DNA of 32,972 nt, taken from assembly GCA_002706445.1 (NCBI GenBank), contig PALE01000071.1, positions 1 through 32,972 on the forward strand, written 5' to 3'. Made by a program: the position numbers and the translations under genes. Shown one piece after another: positions 8,969 to 17,245 of this stretch (position 1 is the stretch's first letter; every line of letters starts with the position of its first letter). Source of the stretch: Erythrobacteraceae bacterium. Lineage in GTDB: Bacteria > Pseudomonadota > Alphaproteobacteria > Sphingomonadales > Sphingomonadaceae. The notes under the pieces are model-generated. The model ran no database searches. It had not been told where the DNA came from and worked only from the letters and a program-made list of their open reading frames with translations.

Positions 8969-11605
8969 CTATCTGACCCGCGACGGCGCCACCAGAACCG
9001 CATTGGCAATCAGCAGGTCGAGCCCGTCGAGATAGGCGCGGGTCGAGGGATCATGCGCGAAACCGATGGTCAGACCGCGTCCTGAAGGCTGCGCCATGAG
9101 ATAGGGCTTGAACGCCAGTTGCCGGCGGTTTTCGGCCCACACATAGCCGCTTTCGATCAGATTATCGGCTCCGGCAAAGCGCATCACATTGATGCCTTTC
9201 GAACGGTCGAGCGGCGTGAAAATCTGCGAACCGCTGGCGAGCACCACCGCACCGCTATCATAGCCTGCCGAGAGAAAATGCTCTGTGTCGGCGACGGTGT
9301 TGAGCAGCGCGCCGGGCAGCGTATCGGGCAGCGCTTCCTGATCGGCGATCGTGCTGCGGTATTCCGCTTCGCTGGCGATTTCGCGTCCCTTGGCAAGACC
9401 GCTCGATCCGTCTTTGCTGCTCTCGGCCGACCGGCCCAGCGCAGCTTCGCGCTGGATAGCGAGCAACGGCTTCTCGCCGCCGCTGAAAGCGCGCAGGCTT
9501 CCCCCCACTGCGACCAGCACTCCGCCGCGTTCGACGAAGCTGCGAAGATTGGCGATACCGCCCTCTCCCAAAGTGCCCTGCGGCGATCCTTCTGGGACCA
9601 GCACCACATCATAGTCGCTTAGATCGGCGCGTGCGAAACGGTTGGTGCGGATCGGGACCACGGGAAGGCCGAGCCTTTGTTCGAGCACATAGCGCATGGC
9701 GCCCGCACTCAACTGCGAAACGCCGTCGTCCCAAGCCATTGCGACCTTGGGCAAAGTGAGGCGCACGAAAGCCTCGCTGCCAAGGTTGGGGCCGTCTTCG
9801 ACCCAACTGTCCTGCAGCGCGACCGTCTCCGCACCGATTTCGCGGGCGAGCGTGGCAAGCCGCGTCATCTTCTCCTGCGTATTCGCGCCAGCGGTAAAGA
9901 TCACCGTCCCGCGCGGATAGGTGCGGCCGTCCTTCACGAAAGCCTCGTCGGTGGTGCGCGCTTCCAGCCCCTCGCGCAGCGCCAGCGTCACCAGCCGCGC
10001 CTGACCGCTATCGGTCCACGGAACCGCAACGCCGAAAGTGCCCGAACCGCCGGTAACGGGGGCAATGGGCGTGTCGGCTGCAAGCGCATCACCCGCCACC
10101 GCGCCCGCGCAAAGCTGCACATCGAGCCCCGACATCGCGCCCACCGACCATGCGGTGACGTCATAAAGTTCGTGCGGCAAATCTTCCGACCGACGGCGTT
10201 CCTGTTCGCGCATGAAGGCTTCGGGAAGCGCGGTGTCCTTGTCGAGCAGGCTGCGCACCAGACGCGCAGCCGGCTGTGCCTGCGGAACCGCGAGATAGCC
10301 GTCGGGATAGCTGCGCCCGCAAACGCTCGCAGGGCCGGAACGCCGCACCACCGTGATGCCTTGTGCCGCGAGCCGGCGGCCAAGGCTCTCGGCATTCCAG
10401 CGGCGCGTTCCGAGGTCGATCACATAGCTCCCGCGCCCGGCCGCGCCGTTCGCGTGAGCGGCGCGATATTGCGCGAATTCGCCGAGGAAGCGGTCGGCAT
10501 TGCGCGCCACCGCTTCGGCCGTCGAAATGCTCGCTATGAAGTGGTTGCGGACGCTGTGTGCGTAGGTCAGCTCGGTCCCATCGCGCCGCTCCCACACGAG
10601 CCCGCGTGCAGAGGCCTGCTCATAGGTCGAGCCGATCGCGCCCTGATGCGTGTTCCATGTGTCGCCATAGCCGGGATAGAACAGGTCATAGACCTCGCGG
10701 GTGTAATAGGGCTCGCCCATGGCATCGAAATAGGCGGCGTTGTTGCGGCCGATGATCTCGTAGGCGCGGCGCTGCGCGGCGGTGATATTGGGGTTGATCG
10801 GCTCAGCCGCAGGCGAGAAGAAATAGGTGTCGTCGCCGCTCATTTCATGCACATCGACCACGACCACCGGGTTCCATGCGCGGATCGCGCTGACCTTGCC
10901 GCGGGTTTCAGGCTGCGAGAGCGTGAACCAGTCGCGGTTGAGATCGAACATGTAGTGATTGACGCGCCCGCTCGGCCAGGGCTCGTCATGCTCGGCCGAC
11001 TGGCGATCACCCGCAGGAACAATCCCTGTCGCACCGCGGAAATGGTTGACGAAGCGCGCGCGACCGTCGGGATTCTGCATCGGGTCGAGAACGACGATGC
11101 TTTGCGAAAGAATGGTCTGCGCCCGCTCGTCAGTGCGTGCGGCGAGCAGGTGATAGGCAGTCATCAGCGCAGCGTCGGTCGAGGAAATCTCGTTGCCGTG
11201 AACGCCATAGGTGAGCCACGTCACCGGCAGCGCGCTGCCATTGCCCGCACGTCCCGCAGCCAGCGCTGCAAGATCGGCCTGCACCGCGTCGATGCGCGCC
11301 ATGTTCTGCGGACTGGTGATCAGCAGATAGTGCAGCGGGCGCCCTTCCCAGCTTTGCGCATATTGCACCATGCGAACCCGGTCCGGCGCGGCTTCGACCA
11401 GTTCGCGCAGATAGCGGTTGGCTTCGTCGGGAGAGGTGATCCGGTCTCCCGGTGCGTGGCCAACGGTTTCGCTCAGCGTAGGAATTGCGGGATCGAAATC
11501 GGCATCGAGATAGGATTGCGCCTGTGCGACGCCGCCTGTCACGCCGAGCATCAATCCGATTGCCAGCAATGCTGCAGCGCAGCGCCCGACCAAGTCCCGC
11601 GTCAT
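8969..11605 (-). CDS. Secreted M14 family zinc carboxypeptidase
   Basis: This is an 878-residue exported metallopeptidase. I chose the ATG at 11605 because it gives a clean signal peptide (hydrophobic core about 10-26, cleavage near AQA/QS at 29/30) and has GAGGAA six bases upstream; an in-frame start at 11650 would add 15 unlikely residues. The M14 zinc site is visible: His136 and Glu139 in YGVHGNE and His253 in VVDVHEM. NPDGRARF (178-185) and DLNRDWF (221-227) are also typical. Glu329 (STYEQAS) is a candidate catalytic Glu. The C-terminal half contains a Rossmann-like, amidotransferase-like segment (DYDVVLVPEGSPQG onward). It is divergent from a TonB receptor gene, suggesting peptide foraging. 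Confidence 0.88.
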   Translation of the reverse strand: MTRDLVGRCAAALLAIGLMLGVTGGVAQAQSYLDADFDPAIPTLSETVGHAPGDRITSPDEANRYLRELVEAAPDRVRMVQYAQSWEGRPLHYLLITSPQNMARIDAVQADLAALAAGRAGNGSALPVTWLTYGVHGNEISSTDAALMTAYHLLAARTDERAQTILSQSIVVLDPMQNPDGRARFVNHFRGATGIVPAGDRQSAEHDEPWPSGRVNHYMFDLNRDWFTLSQPETRGKVSAIRAWNPVVVVDVHEMSGDDTYFFSPAAEPINPNITAAQRRAYEIIGRNNAAYFDAMGEPYYTREVYDLFYPGYGDTWNTHQGAIGSTYEQASARGLVWERRDGTELTYAHSVRNHFIASISTAEAVARNADRFLGEFAQYRAAHANGAAGRGSYVIDLGTRRWNAESLGRRLAAQGITVVRRSGPASVCGRSYPDGYLAVPQAQPAARLVRSLLDKDTALPEAFMREQERRRSEDLPHELYDVTAWSVGAMSGLDVQLCAGAVAGDALAADTPIAPVTGGSGTFGVAVPWTDSGQARLVTLALREGLEARTTDEAFVKDGRTYPRGTVIFTAGANTQEKMTRLATLAREIGAETVALQDSWVEDGPNLGSEAFVRLTLPKVAMAWDDGVSQLSAGAMRYVLEQRLGLPVVPIRTNRFARADLSDYDVVLVPEGSPQGTLGEGGIANLRSFVERGGVLVAVGGSLRAFSGGEKPLLAIQREAALGRSAESSKDGSSGLAKGREIASEAEYRSTIADQEALPDTLPGALLNTVADTEHFLSAGYDSGAVVLASGSQIFTPLDRSKGINVMRFAGADNLIESGYVWAENRRQLAFKPYLMAQPSGRGLTIGFAHDPSTRAYLDGLDLLIANAVLVAPSRVR

Positions 11606-11650
11606 CAATTGTTCCTCGTTTCGCCCTGTCCCGGACTTACAGGCAGCCAC

Positions 11651-11678
11651 AAATCAGGCAATCGCTCACTCGGGTCAA
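11651..11678 (-). promoter_or_regulatory. Possible promoter of the M14 peptidase gene
   Basis: On the minus strand TTGACC (11678-11673) is followed after 16 bases by TGATTT (11656-11651), about 46 bases before the ATG. The -35 box is good and the -10 box is weak, so this is tentative. Confidence 0.3.
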
Positions 11679-11689
11679 GCACTCGCACA

Positions 11690-11758
11690 CCGTAAAATTA
11701 CGGCGAAGGACGCAAGACCGTAACAAAATTGCAACTAGGCACTTCGTTTCACACGAAG
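11690..11758. promoter_or_regulatory. Cluster of short inverted repeats between divergent genes
   Basis: CCGTAA-AA-TTACGG (11690-11703) is a perfect 6-bp inverted repeat. Another CCGTAA half-site follows at 11718-11723, and CTTCGT-TTCAC-ACGAAG (11742-11758) is another perfect 6-bp repeat. They lie between the M14 peptidase and the TonB receptor, where shared regulators would bind. No known regulator consensus is recognised. Confidence 0.35.
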
Positions 11759-11804
11759 AGGAAGGTGGCTGCCTTGACACCAGCCCGACCGCTCGGAAGT
11801 TTGC

Positions 11805-11832
11805 TGCATCGCAAAAAATATTTTGCGCTGCA
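11805..11832. promoter_or_regulatory. Palindromic operator-like site before the TonB receptor
   Basis: CGCAAAA-AATA-TTTTGCG (11810-11827) is a perfect 7-bp inverted repeat. It is flanked by two TGCNNNGCA boxes, TGCATCGCA (11805-11813) and TGCGCTGCA (11824-11832). It ends 20 bases before the receptor ATG. A TTGACA at 11774-11779 could be a -35 box, but no good -10 box is seen. Similar TGCNNNGCA boxes occur in tandem before the second receptor gene. Confidence 0.4.
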
Positions 11833-11852
11833 AAAACAAACAAGGGATCCAC

Positions 11853-14800
11853 ATGAAACCTCTTCGCTTCTCTGGCCACGCCCTCTTGCTCGCCGCAGCA
11901 AGCACCATCCCCTTCGCCGCGCACGCGCAATCCGCTCCCGATCAGGAAGCGAGCGAAGACGGTGAAGAAAACCGCATCGTTGTCACGGGTTCGCGCATCG
12001 CTGTTGATCCCAACATCGGCTCGCCCGCGCCCGTCATTTCGGTCGATGCGGAGGAGCTGACCCAGACCGTTTCGTCCGACGTCGTCGACGTGCTGCGCGA
12101 CGTTCCGGCGCTATCGACCTCGACCACTTCGGAAGGTTCGATCGACGGCATCTTCGGTCAGGCAGTGGGCCAGTCGATCCTCAACCTGCGCGGCCTCGGC
12201 GAAAACCGCACGCTGGTGCTTGTTAACGGTCGCCGCCACGTCTCGGGTGTCGCAGGCCAGCAGGCCGTGGACATCAACTCGATCCCGACCGCGCTGATCG
12301 AGCGCGTCGAAACGCTGACCGGCGGCGCTTCCTCGGTCTATGGCGCAGACGCTGTGACCGGCGTTGTGAATTTCGTGCTGAAGGACGATTTCGAAGGTCT
12401 CCAGGCCAACGTCCAGTCGGGCATTTCGTCCAAGGGCGACAGCTTCCGCATCAACGGCGATCTCACTTGGGGCGTAAATTTCGCTGACGGGCGCGGTAAT
12501 TTCGTCATTTCGGGCGCCTATGCACGCGGTGACGAATTGCAGTTCGGCGAGCGCGCCTTTTCGCGCAACAACGGCATTTTCGACGATCAGGCGAACCCTG
12601 CTCTGCGGTTCCAGACCGGCGAACTCAACGCCACCGACACGCCCAACTTCCTTGCCAACGGCTCGATCCTTGGCGACCTGATCCCGACCAGCAACCTCGG
12701 CTTTACACCGACCGCTGCGGAACAGGCGCTGATCGACCGTTCCGTAAACGCACCGCGCCGCTTCATCGCAGGCGACCCGCGCTTCTCGCTGTCCTCGGCG
12801 GGAGGCGTTATTGCGCCGGGCGACATCGGGCTTAGCGACGGGCCGGACATCAACGGCAACGGCGTTGCCGACTGTCTCGAATCGGCGGTCGGTTACAACT
12901 CGACCTTCAACCCGGGCGCCTTCGGCCTTGCCGGCGGTTGCGCGGTGATCAACGACGACGGCTCGCTCAGCGTCTATGAGGACGGTCTCATCACCGGCCT
13001 GTTCAACCAGTTCGGCGGCGACGGTATCCCGAACAATTTCGACGTCAACTCGCTGATCCCGGAAACCGAGCGCTGGTCGGTCAACGCGAACCTCACCTAT
13101 GAGATTTCGCCCAAGGCGACCTTCTTCTTCGAAGGGAAATACGTTTCGAACTCGGCCGAATTCCAGGCCCAGCCGAACACCTTCTACGATCTGCTCACGA
13201 TCCGCGATGACAACCCCTACATCACGCCCGAGCTTCAGCAATATGTGGCACCGCTGTTCTTCGGTGGCGGTGACGGTTTCTACATCACCCGCGACCCGGC
13301 CGACCTCGGCCCGAACCGCAACCGCAACGAGTTCGAGACCTGGCGCTTTGTCACCGGCCTGCGCGGCGATCTGGGCGACCACACGAGCTACGAAATCTCC
13401 GCCAACTGGGGTAAGTTCAACCAGACGACCTACGATGCCAACCGCGTGATCACCGACCGCTGGTTTGCAGCGATCGACGTCACCACAGATGCGGCCGGCA
13501 ATCCGATCTGCCGTTCGGACATCGACCCGACCCCGCCGGCGACCACGCCTTTCGGCATTCCCGCAGGCGATCCGGGCTTCTACACTTTCAACCCCGGTGA
13601 CGGATCGTGCCGTCCGGCCAACATCCTTGGCGGTGTCGGCGCGATCAGCCAGGAAGCGATCGACTTCATCACCGCCACCATCGTCAACGAATTCGAGCTT
13701 GAACAGCTTGTCTTCAGCGCGGTGTTCACCGGCGACACCGGCGAATTCCTCGAACTGCCGGGCGGCCCGATCGGTTGGGCTGCTGGTATCGAGTACCGCG
13801 AAGAGGATTCGACCTCGATCTTCGATCCGCTGGTGCGCGGCGTCGTTCCGGTGACCACGGCGTTTGCCAATCAGGGTCAGCTCGTCGGCGATGCGACCGG
13901 CGGCGTGCAGAACTCGCTGGTGTTCGATCCGGCGTCGACGATCAACAATGCGGGCGGCAAATACGATGTCTATGACATCTTCGCCGAAGTTCGCCTGCCG
14001 ATCCTGGCAGGGATCGAAGGCGCCGAACTGCTTGAACTGTCGGCAGCGGGCCGTTTCGCCAGCTACTCGACCGTCGGCGACACTTTCACCTGGAACGTGT
14101 CGGGTCTCTATGCACCGGTCGAGGACATCCTGTTCCGCGGCACATACGCCAAGGCCATCCGCGCACCGAACATCAACGAGCTGTTCAACCCGGCGCAGGG
14201 TGCCTTCTTCCGCCCGGTCGATCCGTGCGATGCCGGCAACCTCGTCTCGGGCCCCGATCCGGCACTGCGTCAGGCCAACTGCGAAGCGCTGTTCGCCTCG
14301 ATCGGTTTCGATCCGACGCTGGGAACGGGCACCTATTCCTACGTCGATCCGTTGACGGCGCGCTTCTCCGGCTCGGTCAGCGGCAACCCCAACCTGCAGG
14401 AAGAAACCGCCACGACCTACACGCTGGGTGCGCAGTTCACGCCGCGCTTCCTGCCCGGCTTCGTTCTCAGCGTCGATTACTACAACATCGAAATCGAGAA
14501 CGCGATCAATGCGGTGAGCGCGCAGGACATCGTCGACAACTGCGTCGATAGCGCCAGCATCGTCAACGGCTTCTGCGGTCTGGTCGATCGCAACTCGGCC
14601 AACGGCGGCTTCACCTTCCTGCGCCAGACCTCGGTCAACTTCGCAAGGCAGGAAACCGCCGGTGTCGAAGCCGCACTGCAGTATCGCTTCGGTGTGAGTG
14701 ACTTCGACTTCACGCTCAATGCGAGCGGCACCTGGGTCGACAAGCTCAACAACTTCTTCGATCCCAACGACCTGACTTTCGTGGATCCCGAACTCGGCGA

Positions 14801-15140
14801 ACTGCAGCGCCCCGAGTGGGCAGGCCGTGCTTCGCTGACCGGCGAGTACAAAGGCTTCAGCCTGACTTGGGGCACGACCTATCTCAGCGAGATGGGCCTG
14901 CGTTCGGTCGAGATCGAATCGGTCGGCAACACCGGAACCGATACCTTCTCCTTTGCCAACGGCATCGCGGATGAAGTCTTCATCCACGATATCTCGTTCA
15001 GCTGGGAAGCGAGCGACATGATCGACATCTACGGCGGCGTGAACAACGTCTTCAATCGCAAGCCGTTCGTCACCGAACAGGCCTATCCGGTCAGCCCGGT
15101 CGGCACGCTGTTCTTCCTCGGCGCGACCGTTTCGATGTAA
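11853..15140 (+). CDS. TonB-dependent receptor, large (1095 residues)
   Basis: This outer-membrane active transporter has a signal peptide MKPLRFSGHALLLAAAS... with cleavage near AHA/QS (25/26). A TonB-box-like ENRIVVTGSRI precedes the plug domain, which includes LNLRGLGENRTLVLVNGRR and TLTGGASSVYGADAVTGVVNF. The beta-barrel follows, ending in FFLGATVSM. I chose the ATG at 11853, with AAGGGA just upstream, over an in-frame ATG at 11823 that would bury the signal peptide. Several Cys-containing loops (such as the DPCDAGN region) may be extracellular. The substrate cannot be read from sequence; the divergent secreted carboxypeptidase hints at peptides. Transcription ends at the hairpin at 15165-15204. 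Confidence 0.93.
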   Translation: MKPLRFSGHALLLAAASTIPFAAHAQSAPDQEASEDGEENRIVVTGSRIAVDPNIGSPAPVISVDAEELTQTVSSDVVDVLRDVPALSTSTTSEGSIDGIFGQAVGQSILNLRGLGENRTLVLVNGRRHVSGVAGQQAVDINSIPTALIERVETLTGGASSVYGADAVTGVVNFVLKDDFEGLQANVQSGISSKGDSFRINGDLTWGVNFADGRGNFVISGAYARGDELQFGERAFSRNNGIFDDQANPALRFQTGELNATDTPNFLANGSILGDLIPTSNLGFTPTAAEQALIDRSVNAPRRFIAGDPRFSLSSAGGVIAPGDIGLSDGPDINGNGVADCLESAVGYNSTFNPGAFGLAGGCAVINDDGSLSVYEDGLITGLFNQFGGDGIPNNFDVNSLIPETERWSVNANLTYEISPKATFFFEGKYVSNSAEFQAQPNTFYDLLTIRDDNPYITPELQQYVAPLFFGGGDGFYITRDPADLGPNRNRNEFETWRFVTGLRGDLGDHTSYEISANWGKFNQTTYDANRVITDRWFAAIDVTTDAAGNPICRSDIDPTPPATTPFGIPAGDPGFYTFNPGDGSCRPANILGGVGAISQEAIDFITATIVNEFELEQLVFSAVFTGDTGEFLELPGGPIGWAAGIEYREEDSTSIFDPLVRGVVPVTTAFANQGQLVGDATGGVQNSLVFDPASTINNAGGKYDVYDIFAEVRLPILAGIEGAELLELSAAGRFASYSTVGDTFTWNVSGLYAPVEDILFRGTYAKAIRAPNINELFNPAQGAFFRPVDPCDAGNLVSGPDPALRQANCEALFASIGFDPTLGTGTYSYVDPLTARFSGSVSGNPNLQEETATTYTLGAQFTPRFLPGFVLSVDYYNIEIENAINAVSAQDIVDNCVDSASIVNGFCGLVDRNSANGGFTFLRQTSVNFARQETAGVEAALQYRFGVSDFDFTLNASGTWVDKLNNFFDPNDLTFVDPELGELQRPEWAGRASLTGEYKGFSLTWGTTYLSEMGLRSVEIESVGNTGTDTFSFANGIADEVFIHDISFSWEASDMIDIYGGVNNVFNRKPFVTEQAYPVSPVGTLFFLGATVSM

Positions 15141-15164
15141 AACACCGGCATCACGGCCAGACGC

Positions 15165-15204
15165 AAAAGGGGCGCGGAGGTTCTGACCTTCGCGCCCCTT
15201 TTTT
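15165..15204. terminator. Bidirectional Rho-independent terminator
   Basis: The arms AAAAGGGGCGCG and CGCGCCCCTTTT pair around a short imperfect inner stem (GAGGT/ACCTT). There is a run of six T on the plus side and four A on the other side. It sits between the convergent TonB receptor (stop 15138-15140) and VOC gene (stop 15209-15211) and can serve both. Confidence 0.9.
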
Positions 15205-15208
15205 CACG

Positions 15209-15781
15209 TCAAGCGTTGCCGTGTTCCTTGCGTGCAAGCTCATGCAGCCAGTCGGCATGGCGCGGGGCCTTTTTGGTTTCGCTCCATTCGTCGAGCATCA
15301 GCGGCGCAACGCGTTTCAGTTCGGCATATTGCTCGTCAGTGCCGATATCCGCCGCCAGTTCGACGCGGTGGCCGTTCGGGTCGAAGAAGTAGATCGACTT
15401 GAAGATACCGTGGTGCGTGGGGCCGAGCACGTCGATGCCCTCGCCCTCGATATGCGCCTTGGCAGCCAGCAGCGCCTCTTCGTCGGGCACGCGGAAAGCG
15501 AGGTGCTGCACCCATTGCGGCGTGTTCTCGTCGCGGCCCATCACGGGCTGGTTGGGCAGTTCGAAAAAGGCGAGGATGTTGCCGTTCCCCGCGTCGAGGA
15601 ATACGTGCATGTACGGATCATACGCGCCGGTCGAGGGCACGTGGTCCTCGGCAAAGGCGGTGGTGTAATCCATGCCGAGCACGCGGCCGTACCATTCGAC
15701 CGTCTCTTTGGCGTCCTTGCAGCGATAGGCAGCGTGGTGGACGCCGCCCAGCTTTACGGGATGAGTGATCGCGTCGCTCAT
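15209..15781 (-). CDS. VOC family protein (glyoxalase/extradiol dioxygenase fold)
   Basis: This 190-residue protein has two beta-alpha-beta-beta-beta modules. Candidate metal ligands are His15 or His16 (GGVHHAAY), Glu74 (FFELP), His93 (WVQHLAFRV) and Glu141 (HRVELA), so a metal site is likely intact. The module DPNGHRVEL is typical of VOC dioxygenases and isomerases. Its ATG shares ATGA with the stop of the HPPD gene, so the two are translated together and probably act in the same tyrosine-derived pathway. The reaction is not known: a ring-cleaving, isomerising or quinone/aldehyde-detoxifying role are all possible. Confidence 0.85.
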   Translation of the reverse strand: MSDAITHPVKLGGVHHAAYRCKDAKETVEWYGRVLGMDYTTAFAEDHVPSTGAYDPYMHVFLDAGNGNILAFFELPNQPVMGRDENTPQWVQHLAFRVPDEEALLAAKAHIEGEGIDVLGPTHHGIFKSIYFFDPNGHRVELAADIGTDEQYAELKRVAPLMLDEWSETKKAPRHADWLHELARKEHGNA

Positions 15782-16911
15782 TCCGCCGGCTCTTTCGCCT
15801 TGGTGTCGAGCACGCCGCGCGCGATCTGGTCACGCTCGATGCTCTCGAACAGAGCCTTGAAGTTGCCCTCGCCAAAGCCGTCGTCGCCCTTGCGCTGGAT
15901 GAATTCGAAGAACACCGGACCGACCTGCGCTTCTGCAAAGATCTGCAGCAGCAGGCGCGGCTGGCCGACTGAGCCATCTTCATTTTGGGTCGTGCCGTCG
16001 AGCAGGATGCCGCGCATCTTGAGATCATCGGCATTCTCGCCGTGACCGGGCAGCCGTTCGTCGAGCATCTCGTAATAGGTCTCGGGCGGCGCGGTCATGA
16101 AGGGCACGCCGAATTCCTTGAGACGGTCCCAGCACGCGACGAGGTCTTCGCAAATGAGCGCGATGTGCTGGATGCCTTCGCCGTTGAACTCGCGCAGGAA
16201 TTCCTCGATCTGGCCCTTGCCACCCTCGCCCTCTTCATTGAGCGGAATGCGGATCTTGCCGTCGGGCGCGGTCAGCGCCTTGGAGGTGAGGCCGGTGTAT
16301 TCGCCCTTGATGTCGAAGAAGCGGATTTCCTTGAAGTTGAAGAGCGTCTCGTAATAGTCAGCCCAGTACTTCATGCGCCCGGTATAGACGTTGTGCGTCA
16401 GGTGATCGATCGTGTGGAAGCCTGCACCTTCGGGATAGGGATCGACGCCGGGCAGGTAGTTGAAGTCGATATCGTAGATCGTGAGGCTCTTGTTCTCTGC
16501 CCCTGCATAGCGATCGACCAGATAGAGGATCGCGCCACCGATGCCGCGGATTGCGGGGATGCGCAGTTCCATCGGGCCGGGTTCGTTGGCGACCGGCTCT
16601 GCACCCTGTGCGATCAGATGGTCATAGGCTTCGGCGGCATTGCGCACGCGGAACGCCATGCCACAGGCAGAGGGCCCGTGCTCACGCGCGAAGTACCATG
16701 CCGCGCTGCGCGGTTCGTAGTTCGCGATGAGGTTGATCCCGCCCTGACGCCAGAGCTGCACATCCTTTGAACGGTGGGTTGCGACATGGGTGAAACCCAT
16801 CGCTTCGAAGACGGGTTCGAGCACGCCCTTTTCAGGGGCGCAGAACTCGACGAACTCGAAGCCGTCGAGGCCGGCCGGATTGTCGAACAGGTCGGAAGGA
16901 TGCTTGGTCAT
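15778..16911 (-). CDS. hppD: 4-hydroxyphenylpyruvate dioxygenase
   Basis: This 377-residue non-haem Fe(II) enzyme turns 4-hydroxyphenylpyruvate into homogentisate in tyrosine catabolism. The three iron ligands are visible: His170 in IDHLTHNV, His249 in IQHIAL and Glu336 in [11 protein letters not shown]. The C-terminal helix region [18 protein letters not shown] is typical. Length is normal. It takes the product of Phe hydroxylation (phhA in this window) after transamination. Homogentisate dioxygenase and fumarylacetoacetase are not present here. It leads a two-gene operon with the VOC gene and is preceded by a strong promoter overlapped by a palindrome, so repression by a dedicated regulator is expected. 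Confidence 0.97.
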   Translation of the reverse strand: MTKHPSDLFDNPAGLDGFEFVEFCAPEKGVLEPVFEAMGFTHVATHRSKDVQLWRQGGINLIANYEPRSAAWYFAREHGPSACGMAFRVRNAAEAYDHLIAQGAEPVANEPGPMELRIPAIRGIGGAILYLVDRYAGAENKSLTIYDIDFNYLPGVDPYPEGAGFHTIDHLTHNVYTGRMKYWADYYETLFNFKEIRFFDIKGEYTGLTSKALTAPDGKIRIPLNEEGEGGKGQIEEFLREFNGEGIQHIALICEDLVACWDRLKEFGVPFMTAPPETYYEMLDERLPGHGENADDLKMRGILLDGTTQNEDGSVGQPRLLLQIFAEAQVGPVFFEFIQRKGDDGFGEGNFKALFESIERDQIARGVLDTKAKEPAE

Positions 16912-16936
16912 CGGGCGTTCTCTCTCGCGTGTGACG

Positions 16937-16960
16937 ATTTAGTTACGTTTGAAACTAAAT
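16937..16960. promoter_or_regulatory. Operator-like inverted repeat at the hppD promoter
   Basis: ATTTAGTT (16937-16944) and AACTAAAT (16953-16960) form a perfect 8-bp inverted repeat with an 8-base spacer. It covers the -10 box and the likely start site, the place of a repressor. The architecture suits a dimeric winged-helix regulator such as MarR, but the regulator is not encoded in the window. Confidence 0.65.
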
Positions 16961-16984
16961 ACGTGCTTCGGGACGATTTGTCAA
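16956..16984 (-). promoter_or_regulatory. Sigma70-type promoter of hppD
   Basis: On the minus strand TTGACA (16984-16979) is followed after exactly 17 bases by TATTTA (16961-16956). The expected transcription start is near 16949, giving a leader of about 38 bases with a GAGAGA ribosome site. Confidence 0.75.
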
Positions 16985-17245
16985 AGCCGGGTGCTTGCGT
17001 AGGCCGAGGCGGCATTCCTGCGATGCTGCACCTGCTCACGAAGTTGACAAAGCTGACACGGTGTCACCCGCTATTTTTCCATGCAACCCGCTGAAACCCT
17101 GAATGAAAGAGGGCCCTCATCGAAGTTGACACATTTTGCGTTCGGGAAGGTCCTTGCGCGTGTTCCTATCCCTTGCGCTGGCACGCGAAGGCGCTTGTAG
17201 GAAAGCGAAATTCCGCGCCGGACAAGGGAATCGGGCGTTTGCCGC
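16985..17245. other. Intergenic region with short repeats, no gene seen
   Basis: The gap between the hppD promoter and the thiolase-like gene holds no convincing reading frame. It contains CGAAGTTGACA twice (17039-17049 and 17121-17131), a related AGCTGACA at 17051-17058, and the perfect palindrome TGACAC-G-GTGTCA (17054-17066). No gene starts in the direction these TTGACA boxes would serve, so they may be regulator sites and not promoters. Confidence 0.5.

Noticed and set aside
9677-11695. 672-codon open frame antisense to the M14 peptidase gene
   Set aside because: It lies wholly opposite a gene with clear peptidase motifs, its translation has no family features and is rich in Arg/Ala/His as expected from GC-rich antisense frames.
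12111-14987. 958-codon open frame antisense to the large TonB receptor gene
   Set aside because: The plus-strand receptor has signal peptide, plug and barrel features; the antisense product looks like codon-phase shadow with no recognisable domain.
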